Assembly (NCBI GenBank): GCA_035250505.1 | Contig: DATFFC010000021.1 | Location: 1 to 19,244, forward strand | DNA from: DASSBQ01 sp035250505 | GTDB taxonomy: Bacteria > Nitrospirota > Nitrospiria > Nitrospirales > Nitrospiraceae | Reading direction: 5' to 3' | Length of the DNA: 19,244 bases | Shown: in pieces, positions 1 to 7,932 of the stretch | Numbering within the stretch: the stretch's first letter is position 1 | Layout: the number at the start of each line of letters is the position of its first letter | Made by a program: the position numbers and the translations under genes | Notes under the pieces: model-generated | What the model saw: only the letters and a program-made list of their open reading frames with translations | Databases searched by the model: none | What the model was told of the DNA's origin: nothing

Positions 1-1
1 G

Positions 2-1255
2 CTGATATTCAGTATATTTTTGGCCGGAAGCATCACCAGGCCGCTCGCCGACATGGCGTCCGTCGCGGGGCAACTCGCCGCCGGAGCACGAGGCGTACGC
101 ATCCACGCCGCCTCGCGCGACGAAGTCGGCCTGCTTGCCGACACGCTCAATCATATGACCGACCAGTTGGAAGCCAAGATTCAAGAGGTCTCGGAAGATC
201 GCGCGCAACTCTTGGCCATGCTCACGGCGATGATCGAAGGCATCATGGTTCTCGACTACCGCGGCGTGATCCTTCAGGTCAACCCCGCCTTCGAACGCAT
301 GTTTGCGCTCGGACGCGCCGAGTGGCGCGCCCGGCCCTACGGGGAAGTCATCCGACATGAGGGACTCAGCGAAGTCGTCTCCCGGGTACTCGAAACCAGG
401 ACCGGAGAAGGCAAGGAGATCATTCTGTTTCCGAGTGCCCGTTGTCTGCGGGTCGAGGCGTCCATGGCGGGAGGAAAGAAGGAGAATGAGGCCTGCGTCG
501 TGCTCGTATTCCACGACATCACCGAACTGCGACGGCTCGAGAAGATCCGCAAGGATTTCGTGGCGAATGTGTCGCACGAGCTCCGTACGCCGCTCACATC
601 GATCAAGGGATATGTCGAGGCGCTCATCGACGGCGGCAAGGACGACCCCGACACAGCGGCGCGATTTCTCGACATCATCCTGCGGCAAAGCAATCGCCTG
701 AACTTGATCCTCGACGATCTCCTTCAACTGTCTCAGATCGAATCGGGACAAGTACTGCTGCGAAAGGATCCGGTGGATCTTCGTTCCGTGCTCGAGCGGA
801 CCGTCGCGTTCATCAAACCGCTGGCCGACAAGAAACAGCATGCGGTGGACGTGAAGCTGCCGCCGCACATCCCGCCGGTGACCGGCGATGAGGATCGACT
901 CGTCCAGGTCTTCATCAACCTTTTGGAGAACGCCGTGAAATACACACCCGACGGAGGGACGATTACCGTCGAGCTGCACCATGCCGCAGCCCGGAGAAGC
1001 CCGGACATCGGGGAGGCGCTTGAAGTCCGGGTCGCAGATTCAGGGATCGGAATTCCCGAAGCGGACCGTCCCCGCGTCTTCGAACGGTTTTATCGGGTCG
1101 ATAAGGCGCGATCGCGCGAGCTCGGGGGAACCGGACTCGGCCTGGCCATTGTGAAACACATCGTGGAAGGTCACGGCGGGCTCGTGTGGGTGGAAGGGAA
1201 CGATCCGCACGGCAGTCGGTTCATCGTGAGACTGCCCCTCAGCCGTCCCAACTGA
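2..1255 (+). CDS. phoR: PhoR-like sensor histidine kinase, 5'-truncated by the window edge
   Basis: The reading frame is already open at base 2, so the N-terminus and most of the transmembrane part lie outside the window. Residues below are numbered from the TTG at 20. What remains is the end of a hydrophobic segment, a HAMP linker (ITRPLADM, to about 50), a PAS domain (about 65-165) and a HisKA domain with the H-box SHELRTP (phospho-acceptor H186). A HATPase_c domain follows, with N-box ENAVKYTP (N304), G1 DSGIGIP (D340) and G2 GGTGLGLAIVKH. All catalytic motifs are intact. The order HAMP-PAS-HisKA-HATPase is that of PhoR, the kinase that phosphorylates PhoB under phosphate limitation. The phosphate role is supported by the convergent pit/DUF47 genes, whose last stop codon lies only 5 bp away. 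Any partner regulator would be upstream, off the window. Kinase identity is certain; phosphate specificity is inferred from family and context. Confidence 0.88.
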   Translation: MIFSIFLAGSITRPLADMASVAGQLAAGARGVRIHAASRDEVGLLADTLNHMTDQLEAKIQEVSEDRAQLLAMLTAMIEGIMVLDYRGVILQVNPAFERMFALGRAEWRARPYGEVIRHEGLSEVVSRVLETRTGEGKEIILFPSARCLRVEASMAGGKKENEACVVLVFHDITELRRLEKIRKDFVANVSHELRTPLTSIKGYVEALIDGGKDDPDTAARFLDIILRQSNRLNLILDDLLQLSQIESGQVLLRKDPVDLRSVLERTVAFIKPLADKKQHAVDVKLPPHIPPVTGDEDRLVQVFINLLENAVKYTPDGGTITVELHHAAARRSPDIGEALEVRVADSGIGIPEADRPRVFERFYRVDKARSRELGGTGLGLAIVKHIVEGHGGLVWVEGNDPHGSRFIVRLPLSRPN

Positions 1256-1260
1256 CGGGC

Positions 1261-2253
1261 TCACCCGAAGGCCATCATGAGGGCATAGACCCCTGCCGCA
1301 AGAACCCCGGCTCCCGGCAACGTAAAGACCCAGGCGCTGACGATCTTCGTCGTCACACCCCACCGCACGGCCGACAATCGCTTCGTCGCCCCCACCCCCA
1401 TGATCGAGGAGGTGATCGTATGGGTCGTACTGACGGGAAGGCCGATGTGCGCCGTCACGAGCAACACGGCGGCCGCGCCGGTTTCCGCAGCAAACCCGTG
1501 AACCGGCTCCAGTTTAACAATGCGCATGCCCAATGTCCGGACGATTCGCCACCCCCCGGCGACTGTTCCCAATCCCATTGCCGCCGCGCAGATCGCGATG
1601 ACCCATCCCGGGACTTCATTCTTCTCCAGATGACCCGACGAGAGCAGGGCCAGCGTAATAATGCCCATCACCTTTTGCGCGTCATTCGCCCCGTGGCTGA
1701 ATGCCATGAAACTGGCCGACACCAGTTGCAGCCGGCTGAACAATTTGGTGGCCAGGCTGCGGGACACACGGTAAAAAGCCCAGCTCACTCCCACCATAAT
1801 CAGCAGACCCGTCGCAAAACCGAATAGGGGTGAAAGCACCATCGCTTCCAGGACGGACCTGAGGCCGCCGAACTTGATGGCGCTCCACCCACCGTGCGCG
1901 ACCGCGGATCCCACCAGACCCCCGATCAGCGCATGCGAGGAACTGCTCGGCAAACCTAGGATCAACGTGAACAGGTTCCAGAGAATGGCCCCGCTTAACG
2001 ACGCCGCCACGACGGTGTGGCTGATCGCCTCGGGAAAGACGATGCCGGCGCCGACCATCTTCGCGACGGCGGTGGAAAAGAATGCGCCGGCCACGTTGAG
2101 GATCCCGGCCAATAGTACGGCCACCAGCGGGCTCAAAACCCGCGTAGAAACGACCGTCGCAATGGCATTCGCGCTGTCGTGCCAACCATTGGAAAAATCA
2201 AACAACAGCGCCAGGACGATGGTGAGCAGCAACATGCTTTCGAAATCGGGCAT
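1261..2253 (-). CDS. pit: PiT-family low-affinity inorganic phosphate permease
   Basis: This is a 330-residue polytopic membrane protein that imports phosphate, in this family usually as a metal-phosphate complex with cation symport. The two family signatures are visible: the N-terminal repeat begins FDFSNGWHDSANAIATVVST, and the second repeat contains SHGANDAQKVMGIITLAL. A third stretch, GLPVSTTHTITSSIMGVG, is also typical. The length matches short bacterial PiT proteins that lack the large central loop. The ATG at 2253 is preceded on the minus strand by a GAGG about five bases upstream. The gene lies 65 bp downstream of a DUF47 gene in the same direction, a common pairing in which the DUF47 protein is a PiT accessory. 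It is the last gene of its unit and converges on the phoR-like gene with almost no intergenic space. Confidence 0.93.
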   Translation of the reverse strand: MPDFESMLLLTIVLALLFDFSNGWHDSANAIATVVSTRVLSPLVAVLLAGILNVAGAFFSTAVAKMVGAGIVFPEAISHTVVAASLSGAILWNLFTLILGLPSSSSHALIGGLVGSAVAHGGWSAIKFGGLRSVLEAMVLSPLFGFATGLLIMVGVSWAFYRVSRSLATKLFSRLQLVSASFMAFSHGANDAQKVMGIITLALLSSGHLEKNEVPGWVIAICAAAMGLGTVAGGWRIVRTLGMRIVKLEPVHGFAAETGAAAVLLVTAHIGLPVSTTHTITSSIMGVGATKRLSAVRWGVTTKIVSAWVFTLPGAGVLAAGVYALMMAFG

Positions 2254-2318
2254 AGGCCTCGTAGAGGTGAGCTTAGTGGATATTGGAGCTTGATGGCAGT
2301 GTCTACGGCGCGCGAGAC

Positions 2319-2936
2319 TTAGTGATGCTTGAGCGCAATCCGCTCAAGGATGTTGGCGACGTCCTCACAGCGATCCGTTCCGGCTTCAAAATTCTCGTAG
2401 ATTTCTTTCCATTTGATGACGGCGATCGGATCCGTTTCCTTCTCAAACAAGTACGAGATCGCATCACGCGACACACGATCGGCTTCGTTTTCAAGACTGT
2501 TGACCCGCACGCTGCATTCGTTGACATCCGAATGCGGCTTTCCCAGCACGTCCACCGTCGCCCCGACCTCCACGGCCGACTGATAGAGAATGTTCGCCAA
2601 TGCAACGGCCTGCTCGGTCGGATGGGAGACTTTGTAGAGCACGAACCGGTCGGCGATATCTTCCACCACGTCCAAAATATCATCCAGGGCGCTGGCGAGA
2701 TCGTGGATGTCTTCGCGATCGATCGGCGTGATAAACGTCTGGTTCAATCTCCGGACGATATCATGCGTCAAGCCGTCCCCCACGTGCTCGACCTCTTTGA
2801 TCCGCTTGGCCTTCTGCACCGGATCGCGAAAGTCCTCCATCATGTCCTTGAGCAAACGGCTTCCTTCGATCATGTTATGGGCCGCCTGCTTAAAGAGATC
2901 AAAAAACGCTTCTTCTCGAGGCAGGAAACTAAACAT
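2319..2936 (-). CDS. DUF47 / PhoU-like PiT accessory protein
   Basis: This is a 205-residue, mostly helical cytoplasmic protein starting MFSFLPREEAFFDLFKQAA. It belongs to the DUF47 family, which is structurally PhoU-like: a bundle of helices rich in acidic and His residues, for example EVEHVGDGLTHDIVRRLNQT followed by the segment ITPIDREDIHDLASALDDI. Members are found next to pit genes in many bacteria and are thought to modulate phosphate uptake or signalling. Here it lies 65 bp upstream of pit on the same strand. The ATG at 2936 has a GAAGGGT about a dozen bases upstream. The length matches the usual 200-220 residues. Family assignment is firm; the exact function in this organism is inferred. 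Confidence 0.88.
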   Translation of the reverse strand: MFSFLPREEAFFDLFKQAAHNMIEGSRLLKDMMEDFRDPVQKAKRIKEVEHVGDGLTHDIVRRLNQTFITPIDREDIHDLASALDDILDVVEDIADRFVLYKVSHPTEQAVALANILYQSAVEVGATVDVLGKPHSDVNECSVRVNSLENEADRVSRDAISYLFEKETDPIAVIKWKEIYENFEAGTDRCEDVANILERIALKHH

Positions 2937-3004
2937 ACTCTGAACACCCTTCTATCGATACAGCGGCGCAGCTGTCCTCGCCCATTACCGTACCGGTCAC
3001 CATT

Positions 3005-4003
3005 CTACCAGCGGACCAAGGCCGTCGCCCACGTCAGGCCTCCGCCGAACGCGCCCAAGAGGATCATGTCTCCGGATTGTACGGGCCGCTCGCGAACGGC
3101 GCAGTCGAGGGCGATCGCGACCGAGGCGGATGACGTATTGCCGTACCGCTCGATCACCGAATGCATGCGTTCCTTCGGAATGGAGAGCCGGCGGCGGATT
3201 GCGTCCAGAATGCGGGCGTTCGCCTGGTGCACGACGACATGATCCACATCATCGACCGTCAGTCCGACCTCTTTTAGCAGACCGATGATGGCCCGCTCCA
3301 GCCGCCGGATCGCCAGACGAAAGACGGCGCCGCCCTTCATCCGAAGAACATGCTGCCTCGCCTGGACAGTGTCGGATCGAACCGGCAACCGCGACCCCCC
3401 GGCAGGGACTGTAATGAGGTCGTGTCCTGATCCATCGGCATACATCCGTACCGCGACGATTCCTGCTCCTGCTTCGTTGTCTTCGTCCGCGACCAGCAAC
3501 GCGGCGCCCGCGCCGTCCCCGAACAATAACACCGTCTCCCGATCGGTCGGATCCAGAAACCGGGACTTGACCTCCGACGCCGCTACAAGACAGCTCCGGA
3601 CCTGCCGGCTCCGAATCATGGCATCAGCCATCGACAGGCCGTACAAGAATCCGGAACAGGAAGCGGCCAGATCGAAGGCCATTGTGGCGGAACCGCCGAG
3701 GGCCCGTTGCACGTAACAGGCGGTCGAGGGAAACGCCGTATCAGGCGAGGTGGTCGAGACAACGATCGCCTCGACCGCCGCAGGCGGCCTCCCTGCCGCC
3801 GCGCATGCGCGGCGGCAGGCTTCAACGGCGAGATCGGATGATGCGGCGTCGGCGTCGGCCCAATATCGCGAACGAATTCCCGTGAGGCGATAGACCTGCT
3901 CGGCGGTCAGATTCAGAGAGCCGGCAAGGTCCTGATTGTCCACCAGACGGCCGGCAAGATACGATCCTGTCCCGATGATCCTACTGCGTATCACGCTGGC
4001 CAC
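3005..4003 (-). CDS. fabH: beta-ketoacyl-ACP synthase III (KAS III / FabH-like)
   Basis: This 332-residue thiolase-fold enzyme would catalyse the condensation that starts fatty-acid-type chains, joining an acyl-CoA primer to malonyl-ACP. The complete catalytic triad is visible: C116 in DLAASCSGFLYG, H259 in VVHQANARI and N289 in RYGNTSSASVA. The C-terminal GAFGGGLTWATALVRW is also typical of FabH. The start is the GTG at 4003. It directly abuts the inverted repeat at 4004-4021, so any promoter or Shine-Dalgarno sequence must lie within that element; a GTG three codons further in is an alternative. The gene is not in the usual plsX-fabH-fabD cluster but heads a minus-strand series with DUF47 and pit (68 bp gap). 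It may be a second KAS III with a specialised primer or product rather than the housekeeping enzyme. The fold and activity class are secure; substrate is unknown. Confidence 0.88.
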   Translation of the reverse strand: MASVIRSRIIGTGSYLAGRLVDNQDLAGSLNLTAEQVYRLTGIRSRYWADADAASSDLAVEACRRACAAAGRPPAAVEAIVVSTTSPDTAFPSTACYVQRALGGSATMAFDLAASCSGFLYGLSMADAMIRSRQVRSCLVAASEVKSRFLDPTDRETVLLFGDGAGAALLVADEDNEAGAGIVAVRMYADGSGHDLITVPAGGSRLPVRSDTVQARQHVLRMKGGAVFRLAIRRLERAIIGLLKEVGLTVDDVDHVVVHQANARILDAIRRRLSIPKERMHSVIERYGNTSSASVAIALDCAVRERPVQSGDMILLGAFGGGLTWATALVRW

Positions 4004-4216
4004 TGGCCCACATTATTCATGGCGGTTCGTCGCGAAATCATGAAGTCGCCAGGCGAGACGGGCGCGTGGAGCCGCGAGAGAGGGAAGCGTCCTTGAGCAG
4101 GACGTTGACCGACCGAGCGGCGAGCCCGCCCGCTGGATGCCATAAGCCCGGATGCCAGCTTGTCGCAGCGGCGAATCCATGATTGCAGCAGAAGCGTTCA
4201 TGAATAATGTGGGCCA
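4004..4216. repeat. Nested palindromic (MITE/REP-like) element with 18-bp terminal inverted repeats
   Basis: Bases 4004-4021 (core TGGCCCACATTATTCATG) are perfectly repeated in reverse complement at 4199-4216. A second inverted pair lies inside it, 4036-4050 against 4170-4184, matching at 13 of 15 positions. The two arms are separated from the outer pair by exactly 14 bases on each side, so the whole 213-bp unit can fold as one long interrupted hairpin. The interior is GC-rich. I see no convincing coding sequence: the minus-strand open frame across it is low in complexity and has no recognisable domain. No clear target-site duplication flanks it. This is consistent with a small non-autonomous mobile or palindromic intergenic repeat. 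The remaining 4217-4384 up to bamD shows no strong promoter or other feature. Confidence 0.62.
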
Positions 4217-4384
4217 TACGTTGAGATGGTCCGCACAAAGCGATGGGTTCGGCCGGAATGCTGGCGGATTATAGGGCCGGGCACGGGGTGGGTCAACCGC
4301 ATGAGCCATTTTCGTTGCATTTCAAAAGACCTTCTGTTAAAAACACGCCATCACAGTGACAGAGCCGTCTTGCTGAAACTATTA

Positions 4385-5311
4385 ATGCCGCACCGGTTGT
4401 CTCTCCTCGTGTTGTGCGTCGCGTTGCCGGCCATGCTGTGCCTGCTGGACGGTTGCTCCGGCACACCCAAAAAGGCAGCCCCAGACAAAAAAGCGCTCAG
4501 CGGCACCGACGAACAAATTTTTCTCGGCGATACGATTGAGAAAAACTATGATCCAAACGTGATCATGAAACGAGGCGAGGCCTTCTTCGATAAGGAAGAG
4601 TTCCCCGAAGCGATCGTCGAGTATCAGCACTTCCTCGATCTTCATCGTACCCACATGTTGGCGCCCTATGCACAGTTTCGGCTCGGGGAGAGCCATCTGA
4701 GAATCGCCCGCTCGATCGACCGCGATCCTGATCCCGTTCACAAGGCGATCGCCGCCTTCGAACGCCTCCGAAAAGAGTTTCCCGGAAGCCGTTATGAAGC
4801 GCAAGCGCTGCAACGTCTCGATGAATGTCATGACTGGCTGGCGCAGACGCATTTGTTCGTCGGGCAGTTTTATTACCGCCGCGATTCGTTTCTTGCCGCC
4901 GCCCACCGCTTCGATCAAATTATGAAGCAGTACCCCGACAAAACGGTCGCGCCGGAAGCCCTGTATTACTTGGCGCTGAGTTATAAAGAAATGGGGGCGA
5001 ACGATTGGGCGAGCGAGAAACTCATTCTGCTAGCCGAGAAGTATCCGAACAGCGAAGTCGCGGAGGACGGCAAAAAATTACTTGCCAAACTCCAGGGGAC
5101 CACGCCGGCACCGACCACCATGGTTGCTAAGTCCCAAGAACCTCCGCCTCCACCCGCTTCCGCCGAACCCGGTCCAACGCTCTTCGCAGACAGCCGTCCT
5201 CAACCCACGATTTCCATTCCGCCCACCCATGCATCGTCGAGCCTGTCGGGGACGACCCGTGCCTCGCTGGGCCAGCGCTTTGTATCCTGCCGACTTGGGG
5301 CTTGGTGCTGA
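4385..5311 (+). CDS. bamD: Outer-membrane assembly lipoprotein BamD (YfiO family)
   Basis: The BamD lipoprotein helps the BAM complex insert beta-barrel proteins into the outer membrane. I place the start at the ATG at 4385 (308 residues), because it gives a clean lipoprotein signal peptide MPHRLSLLVLCVALPA ending in the lipobox LLDGC, with lipidated C24. The open frame extends upstream to 4226, but that part is not signal-peptide-like and overlaps no good ribosome binding site. The mature protein has BamD-type tetratricopeptide helices: GEAFFDKEEFPEAIVEYQHF, then ALQRLDECHDWLAQTHLFVG, then AAHRFDQIMKQYPD. A Pro/Ala/Ser-rich tail follows (from about residue 240), ending CRLGAWC. The tail has no known domain. 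The gene converges on the reductase gene ending at 5330. Start choice is moderately certain; family identity is strong. Confidence 0.87.
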   Translation: MPHRLSLLVLCVALPAMLCLLDGCSGTPKKAAPDKKALSGTDEQIFLGDTIEKNYDPNVIMKRGEAFFDKEEFPEAIVEYQHFLDLHRTHMLAPYAQFRLGESHLRIARSIDRDPDPVHKAIAAFERLRKEFPGSRYEAQALQRLDECHDWLAQTHLFVGQFYYRRDSFLAAAHRFDQIMKQYPDKTVAPEALYYLALSYKEMGANDWASEKLILLAEKYPNSEVAEDGKKLLAKLQGTTPAPTTMVAKSQEPPPPPASAEPGPTLFADSRPQPTISIPPTHASSSLSGTTRASLGQRFVSCRLGAWC

Positions 5312-5329
5312 GAGACCGTTCGTGTCTTG

Positions 5330-6541
5330 CTAAGGGAGCGACGAAGCGCCGCGGAGGAGTGTTCGCACCGAATCCTTGACATGTCCCTTGGCCTGCGCAA
5401 AGAACCCCTGGTAGTTGGTCCTTCCCTGTAGCACCCCGTAATACAGCCGGATCACTTCGTGATAATTCTGCGCCAACCGGTAGCAGAGCCGCGGAAACGA
5501 ATAGAGGATCCGCGCCATCCGGGACGCAACCCGAAATTCGGGATAAATCTCCCGTTCAAGGGCATGGTCGTATTCACACAGGGAGCGATATCGGTCATGG
5601 AACCGTCCAAGGACCGCCTGGGCCGCCAATTGACCGGACCGCACGGCATAGTAGATCCCTTCGCCGAACAGAGGATCGACCAAATGGCCGGCATCTCCGA
5701 CGAGCAGGACATTGCCGTTGACCAAGCGGCCGAACGCCTGTTCCGCGTTGCTCCAGCGATGCTTGAAAATGGGCAGTGGGTGACCGAGTGGTGGCGGAAC
5801 CGTCCGATGAGCCAACCATCGGTCTCGTCTCGTAAACCGTTCGAACGTTCGTTTGGGACTGCCCGACTTTTCGCGGAATTCGGCCACACCGATTGACAGT
5901 TGCCGGCTTTTTGGGAACACCCACGCATACCCCTTGCTCGCCGTTCCGATGTCGATCCGCACCGCTTTTCTGTCACGATACTCCGCCGCCTCTTCATCGA
6001 CGAGCATGACCTCGCTTTCCAACGTCGGCATGCGTAGGGGCTTGGGACCGGGAAACAGATGCTGCGCTACCAGGCTGTTGGCGCCATCCGCGCCGATGAG
6101 CACCTTGGCGCGGTACCGGCCCCGGTCGGTAGACACGACGACCCCGTCCGCGCTATGGCGGAACACCGTGGCGCGCTCCCCTTCCTGAATTTTCGTTCCG
6201 GCGGCGCGGGCGTGGTCCAGCAACGCATGATCAAATCGATCACGCATCACCATGTATGCGATCGGAGCCGACGACTCGATCAGAAACGGCTCCCCTCCGG
6301 CATAGGAAAATTCCACTCCGTACACGGTATGCTCGACCAGCGAAGCCATGTCCCAATTCAGAATGGACTCGATCCGGGCCGACAAACCTCCGCCGCAGAC
6401 CTTGTACCGAGGATGCCGTTGCTTGTCCAATGCGAGCACGGAGAGACCGGCTCGACTCAATTCGCACGCAGCCACGGCACCGGCCGGTCCCATGCCGACG
6501 ACCATCGCGTCGTAGGTCTGGATATCGGGCTCGATGTTCAT
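5330..6541 (-). CDS. Geranylgeranyl reductase family FAD-dependent oxidoreductase
   Basis: This 403-residue flavoprotein belongs to the family that saturates isoprenoid double bonds (ChlP and archaeal GGR relatives). The N-terminal dinucleotide-binding motif MVVGMGPAGAVAACELSRAG is followed by RYKVCGGGLS, the Cys-Gly-rich loop characteristic of this family. The second FAD motif VLLVGDAGHLVDPLFGEGI lies near residue 280. No transmembrane segment is evident. The gene starts 69 bp after the ccdA stop on the same strand and is the last gene of the cytochrome c maturation series. No photosynthesis genes are present here, so chlorophyll is an unlikely target; quinone side chains or another isoprenoid lipid are more plausible, but this is inference. 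The ATG at 6541 lacks a strong Shine-Dalgarno. Confidence 0.85.
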   Translation of the reverse strand: MNIEPDIQTYDAMVVGMGPAGAVAACELSRAGLSVLALDKQRHPRYKVCGGGLSARIESILNWDMASLVEHTVYGVEFSYAGGEPFLIESSAPIAYMVMRDRFDHALLDHARAAGTKIQEGERATVFRHSADGVVVSTDRGRYRAKVLIGADGANSLVAQHLFPGPKPLRMPTLESEVMLVDEEAAEYRDRKAVRIDIGTASKGYAWVFPKSRQLSIGVAEFREKSGSPKRTFERFTRRDRWLAHRTVPPPLGHPLPIFKHRWSNAEQAFGRLVNGNVLLVGDAGHLVDPLFGEGIYYAVRSGQLAAQAVLGRFHDRYRSLCEYDHALEREIYPEFRVASRMARILYSFPRLCYRLAQNYHEVIRLYYGVLQGRTNYQGFFAQAKGHVKDSVRTLLRGASSLP

Positions 6542-6610
6542 GCCGGCCCGACGATGGGCTCGTAGGAAGATGAGCGGAAAGGATGGCGAAACGGAACGAT
6601 CGGAGCCGGA

Positions 6611-7357
6611 CTATTGACCGAGATACCACCCGATGCCATAGCGCTCCAGAAAACTCGTGATCATCGTGAGTGAATTGGCGTAGATCATCACTCCCACTAC
6701 AATCAGCAGGACACCGCTGACCGTGGAGACTCCCCAGAGATATCCGCGAACCTCCCGAAAGTAGCTAAGGAACCGATCGACTCCCAACGCCGTCAGAAAG
6801 AGCGGAAGTCCAAGGCCGAGGGAGTAGGCACTCAGCAAGACGACTCCGTTCATCAGAGAATCCGTCGTGCTGGCATACAGGAGGATTGTGCCCAGCACCG
6901 GCCCTACACAGGGCGTCCAACCGGCGGCAAAGGCAATCCCGATCAAGAACGATCCCAGGTACCCCGCGGGACGGCTGCGGAACTGGTACCGGTGCTCCAT
7001 TTTGAGAAAATTCAGATTCAGGATGCCGAGCAGATACAGGCCAAATACGATGACAATGATGCCTCCGATCCGCCGGACATGTTCCTGGTAGGTCAACAAC
7101 GCTTGACCGATTAAGCTGGCCGAGGCGCCGAACGCCACGAACACCGCCGAAAACCCTGCGATAAACAGAAGTGAATTAAGGACGATCGCCTTTCGGAAGC
7201 GGTTCCGCTCCGCGGCGTCGGTTAATTGCTCGACGGACAACCCCGTGATATAGGAAACATACGAAGGGACCAACGGCAGCACGCAAGGCGACACGAAGGA
7301 CAGAAGTCCCGCACTGAACGCGGCGATCAAAGAGATGGACTGCATCGAGTCGGTCAT
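6611..7357 (-). CDS. ccdA: CcdA cytochrome c biogenesis protein (DsbD-type membrane thiol transporter)
   Basis: This 248-residue membrane protein has six likely transmembrane helices. The two redox-active cysteines sit in the conserved half-motifs FVSPCVLPLVPSY (C25) and GWTPCVGPVLG (C150). CcdA carries reducing equivalents from cytoplasmic thioredoxin across the membrane to a periplasmic thioredoxin-like partner, which keeps apocytochrome CXXCH cysteines reduced for heme attachment. The ATG at 7357 lies two bases after the TGA of the upstream thioredoxin-like gene (TGA-CC-ATG), so translation is probably coupled. The two upstream ResA-like proteins are its obvious electron acceptors. Confidence 0.94.
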   Translation of the reverse strand: MTDSMQSISLIAAFSAGLLSFVSPCVLPLVPSYVSYITGLSVEQLTDAAERNRFRKAIVLNSLLFIAGFSAVFVAFGASASLIGQALLTYQEHVRRIGGIIVIVFGLYLLGILNLNFLKMEHRYQFRSRPAGYLGSFLIGIAFAAGWTPCVGPVLGTILLYASTTDSLMNGVVLLSAYSLGLGLPLFLTALGVDRFLSYFREVRGYLWGVSTVSGVLLIVVGVMIYANSLTMITSFLERYGIGWYLGQ

Positions 7358-7359
7358 GG

Positions 7360-7923
7360 TCAGGAAGCTCCCATGAGCGATTGGATCAACCGGCGGCCTT
7401 CCGGCGTATTCCAGTCCCGCGCGCCGAAGATGCGTTTCCGGATGACGCCCTGTTGATCGATCAAGAACGTCATGGGAAGTGTCCGGGCGCCGTAGCGCAA
7501 ACCGATTCTGAAATCGGCATCGTGCAGGACGGGAAAGGTAAATCCCATCTCGCGCTGAAACGGCTTCGTCACCGCCGCGCCTTGGGGATCCGTTGAAACC
7601 GCCAGAATCTCGAAATCCTTCCGGCTGAATGAGCGGTAGAGCTGTTCCATCGCCGGCATCTCAATACGGCAGGGGCCGCACCAGGTGGCCCAGAAATTCA
7701 ACAAGACCACTTTCCCGCGAAACTGGTCCAGCGAAACCTGAAAACCTTCGAGATCCTTCAAGACGAAGTTCGGAGCTTCATCGCCGATCTTGAGGACGCC
7801 GCCATCGGCGACGTAAGGTATCGTTATCCGCCGCTCGAATACCTGGGACGAAGCCCCGGCTTCACAGAGTCCGACGGCGCCCTGCATCGCCACAAGCCCT
7901 GCCATGAGCCACCGATGCAACAT
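7360..7923 (-). CDS. TlpA/ResA-type thiol-disulfide oxidoreductase (second paralog, exported)
   Basis: This 187-residue periplasmic thioredoxin-fold protein has an N-terminal hydrophobic export segment (MLHRWLMAGLVAMQGAVG), then a TlpA-like domain with PNFVLKDLEG, the active site FWATWCGPC (C82, C85) and the cis-proline region RTLPMTFLIDQQG. The CGPC centre is the classic thioredoxin type and differs from the CKPC centre of the neighbouring paralog. A Cys at residue 20 is not in a canonical lipobox, so cleavage by signal peptidase I seems more likely than lipidation. The ATG at 7923 has a GAGG about seven bases upstream and starts 9 bp after the preceding gene. It probably acts between CcdA and apocytochrome c or the other ResA. 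Confidence 0.87.
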   Translation of the reverse strand: MLHRWLMAGLVAMQGAVGLCEAGASSQVFERRITIPYVADGGVLKIGDEAPNFVLKDLEGFQVSLDQFRGKVVLLNFWATWCGPCRIEMPAMEQLYRSFSRKDFEILAVSTDPQGAAVTKPFQREMGFTFPVLHDADFRIGLRYGARTLPMTFLIDQQGVIRKRIFGARDWNTPEGRRLIQSLMGAS

Positions 7924-7932
7924 CCCGACGCC

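Noticed and set aside
1241..1262. Bidirectional terminator between phoR and pit
   Set aside because: AGCCGTC/GACGGGCT can pair with one bulge, but the stem is short, overlaps the phoR stop codon and lacks T-runs on both sides.
4013..4309. 98-residue minus-strand open frame
   Set aside because: It lies across the palindromic element and beyond, has no ribosome binding site or domain, and is explained by GC-rich repeat DNA.
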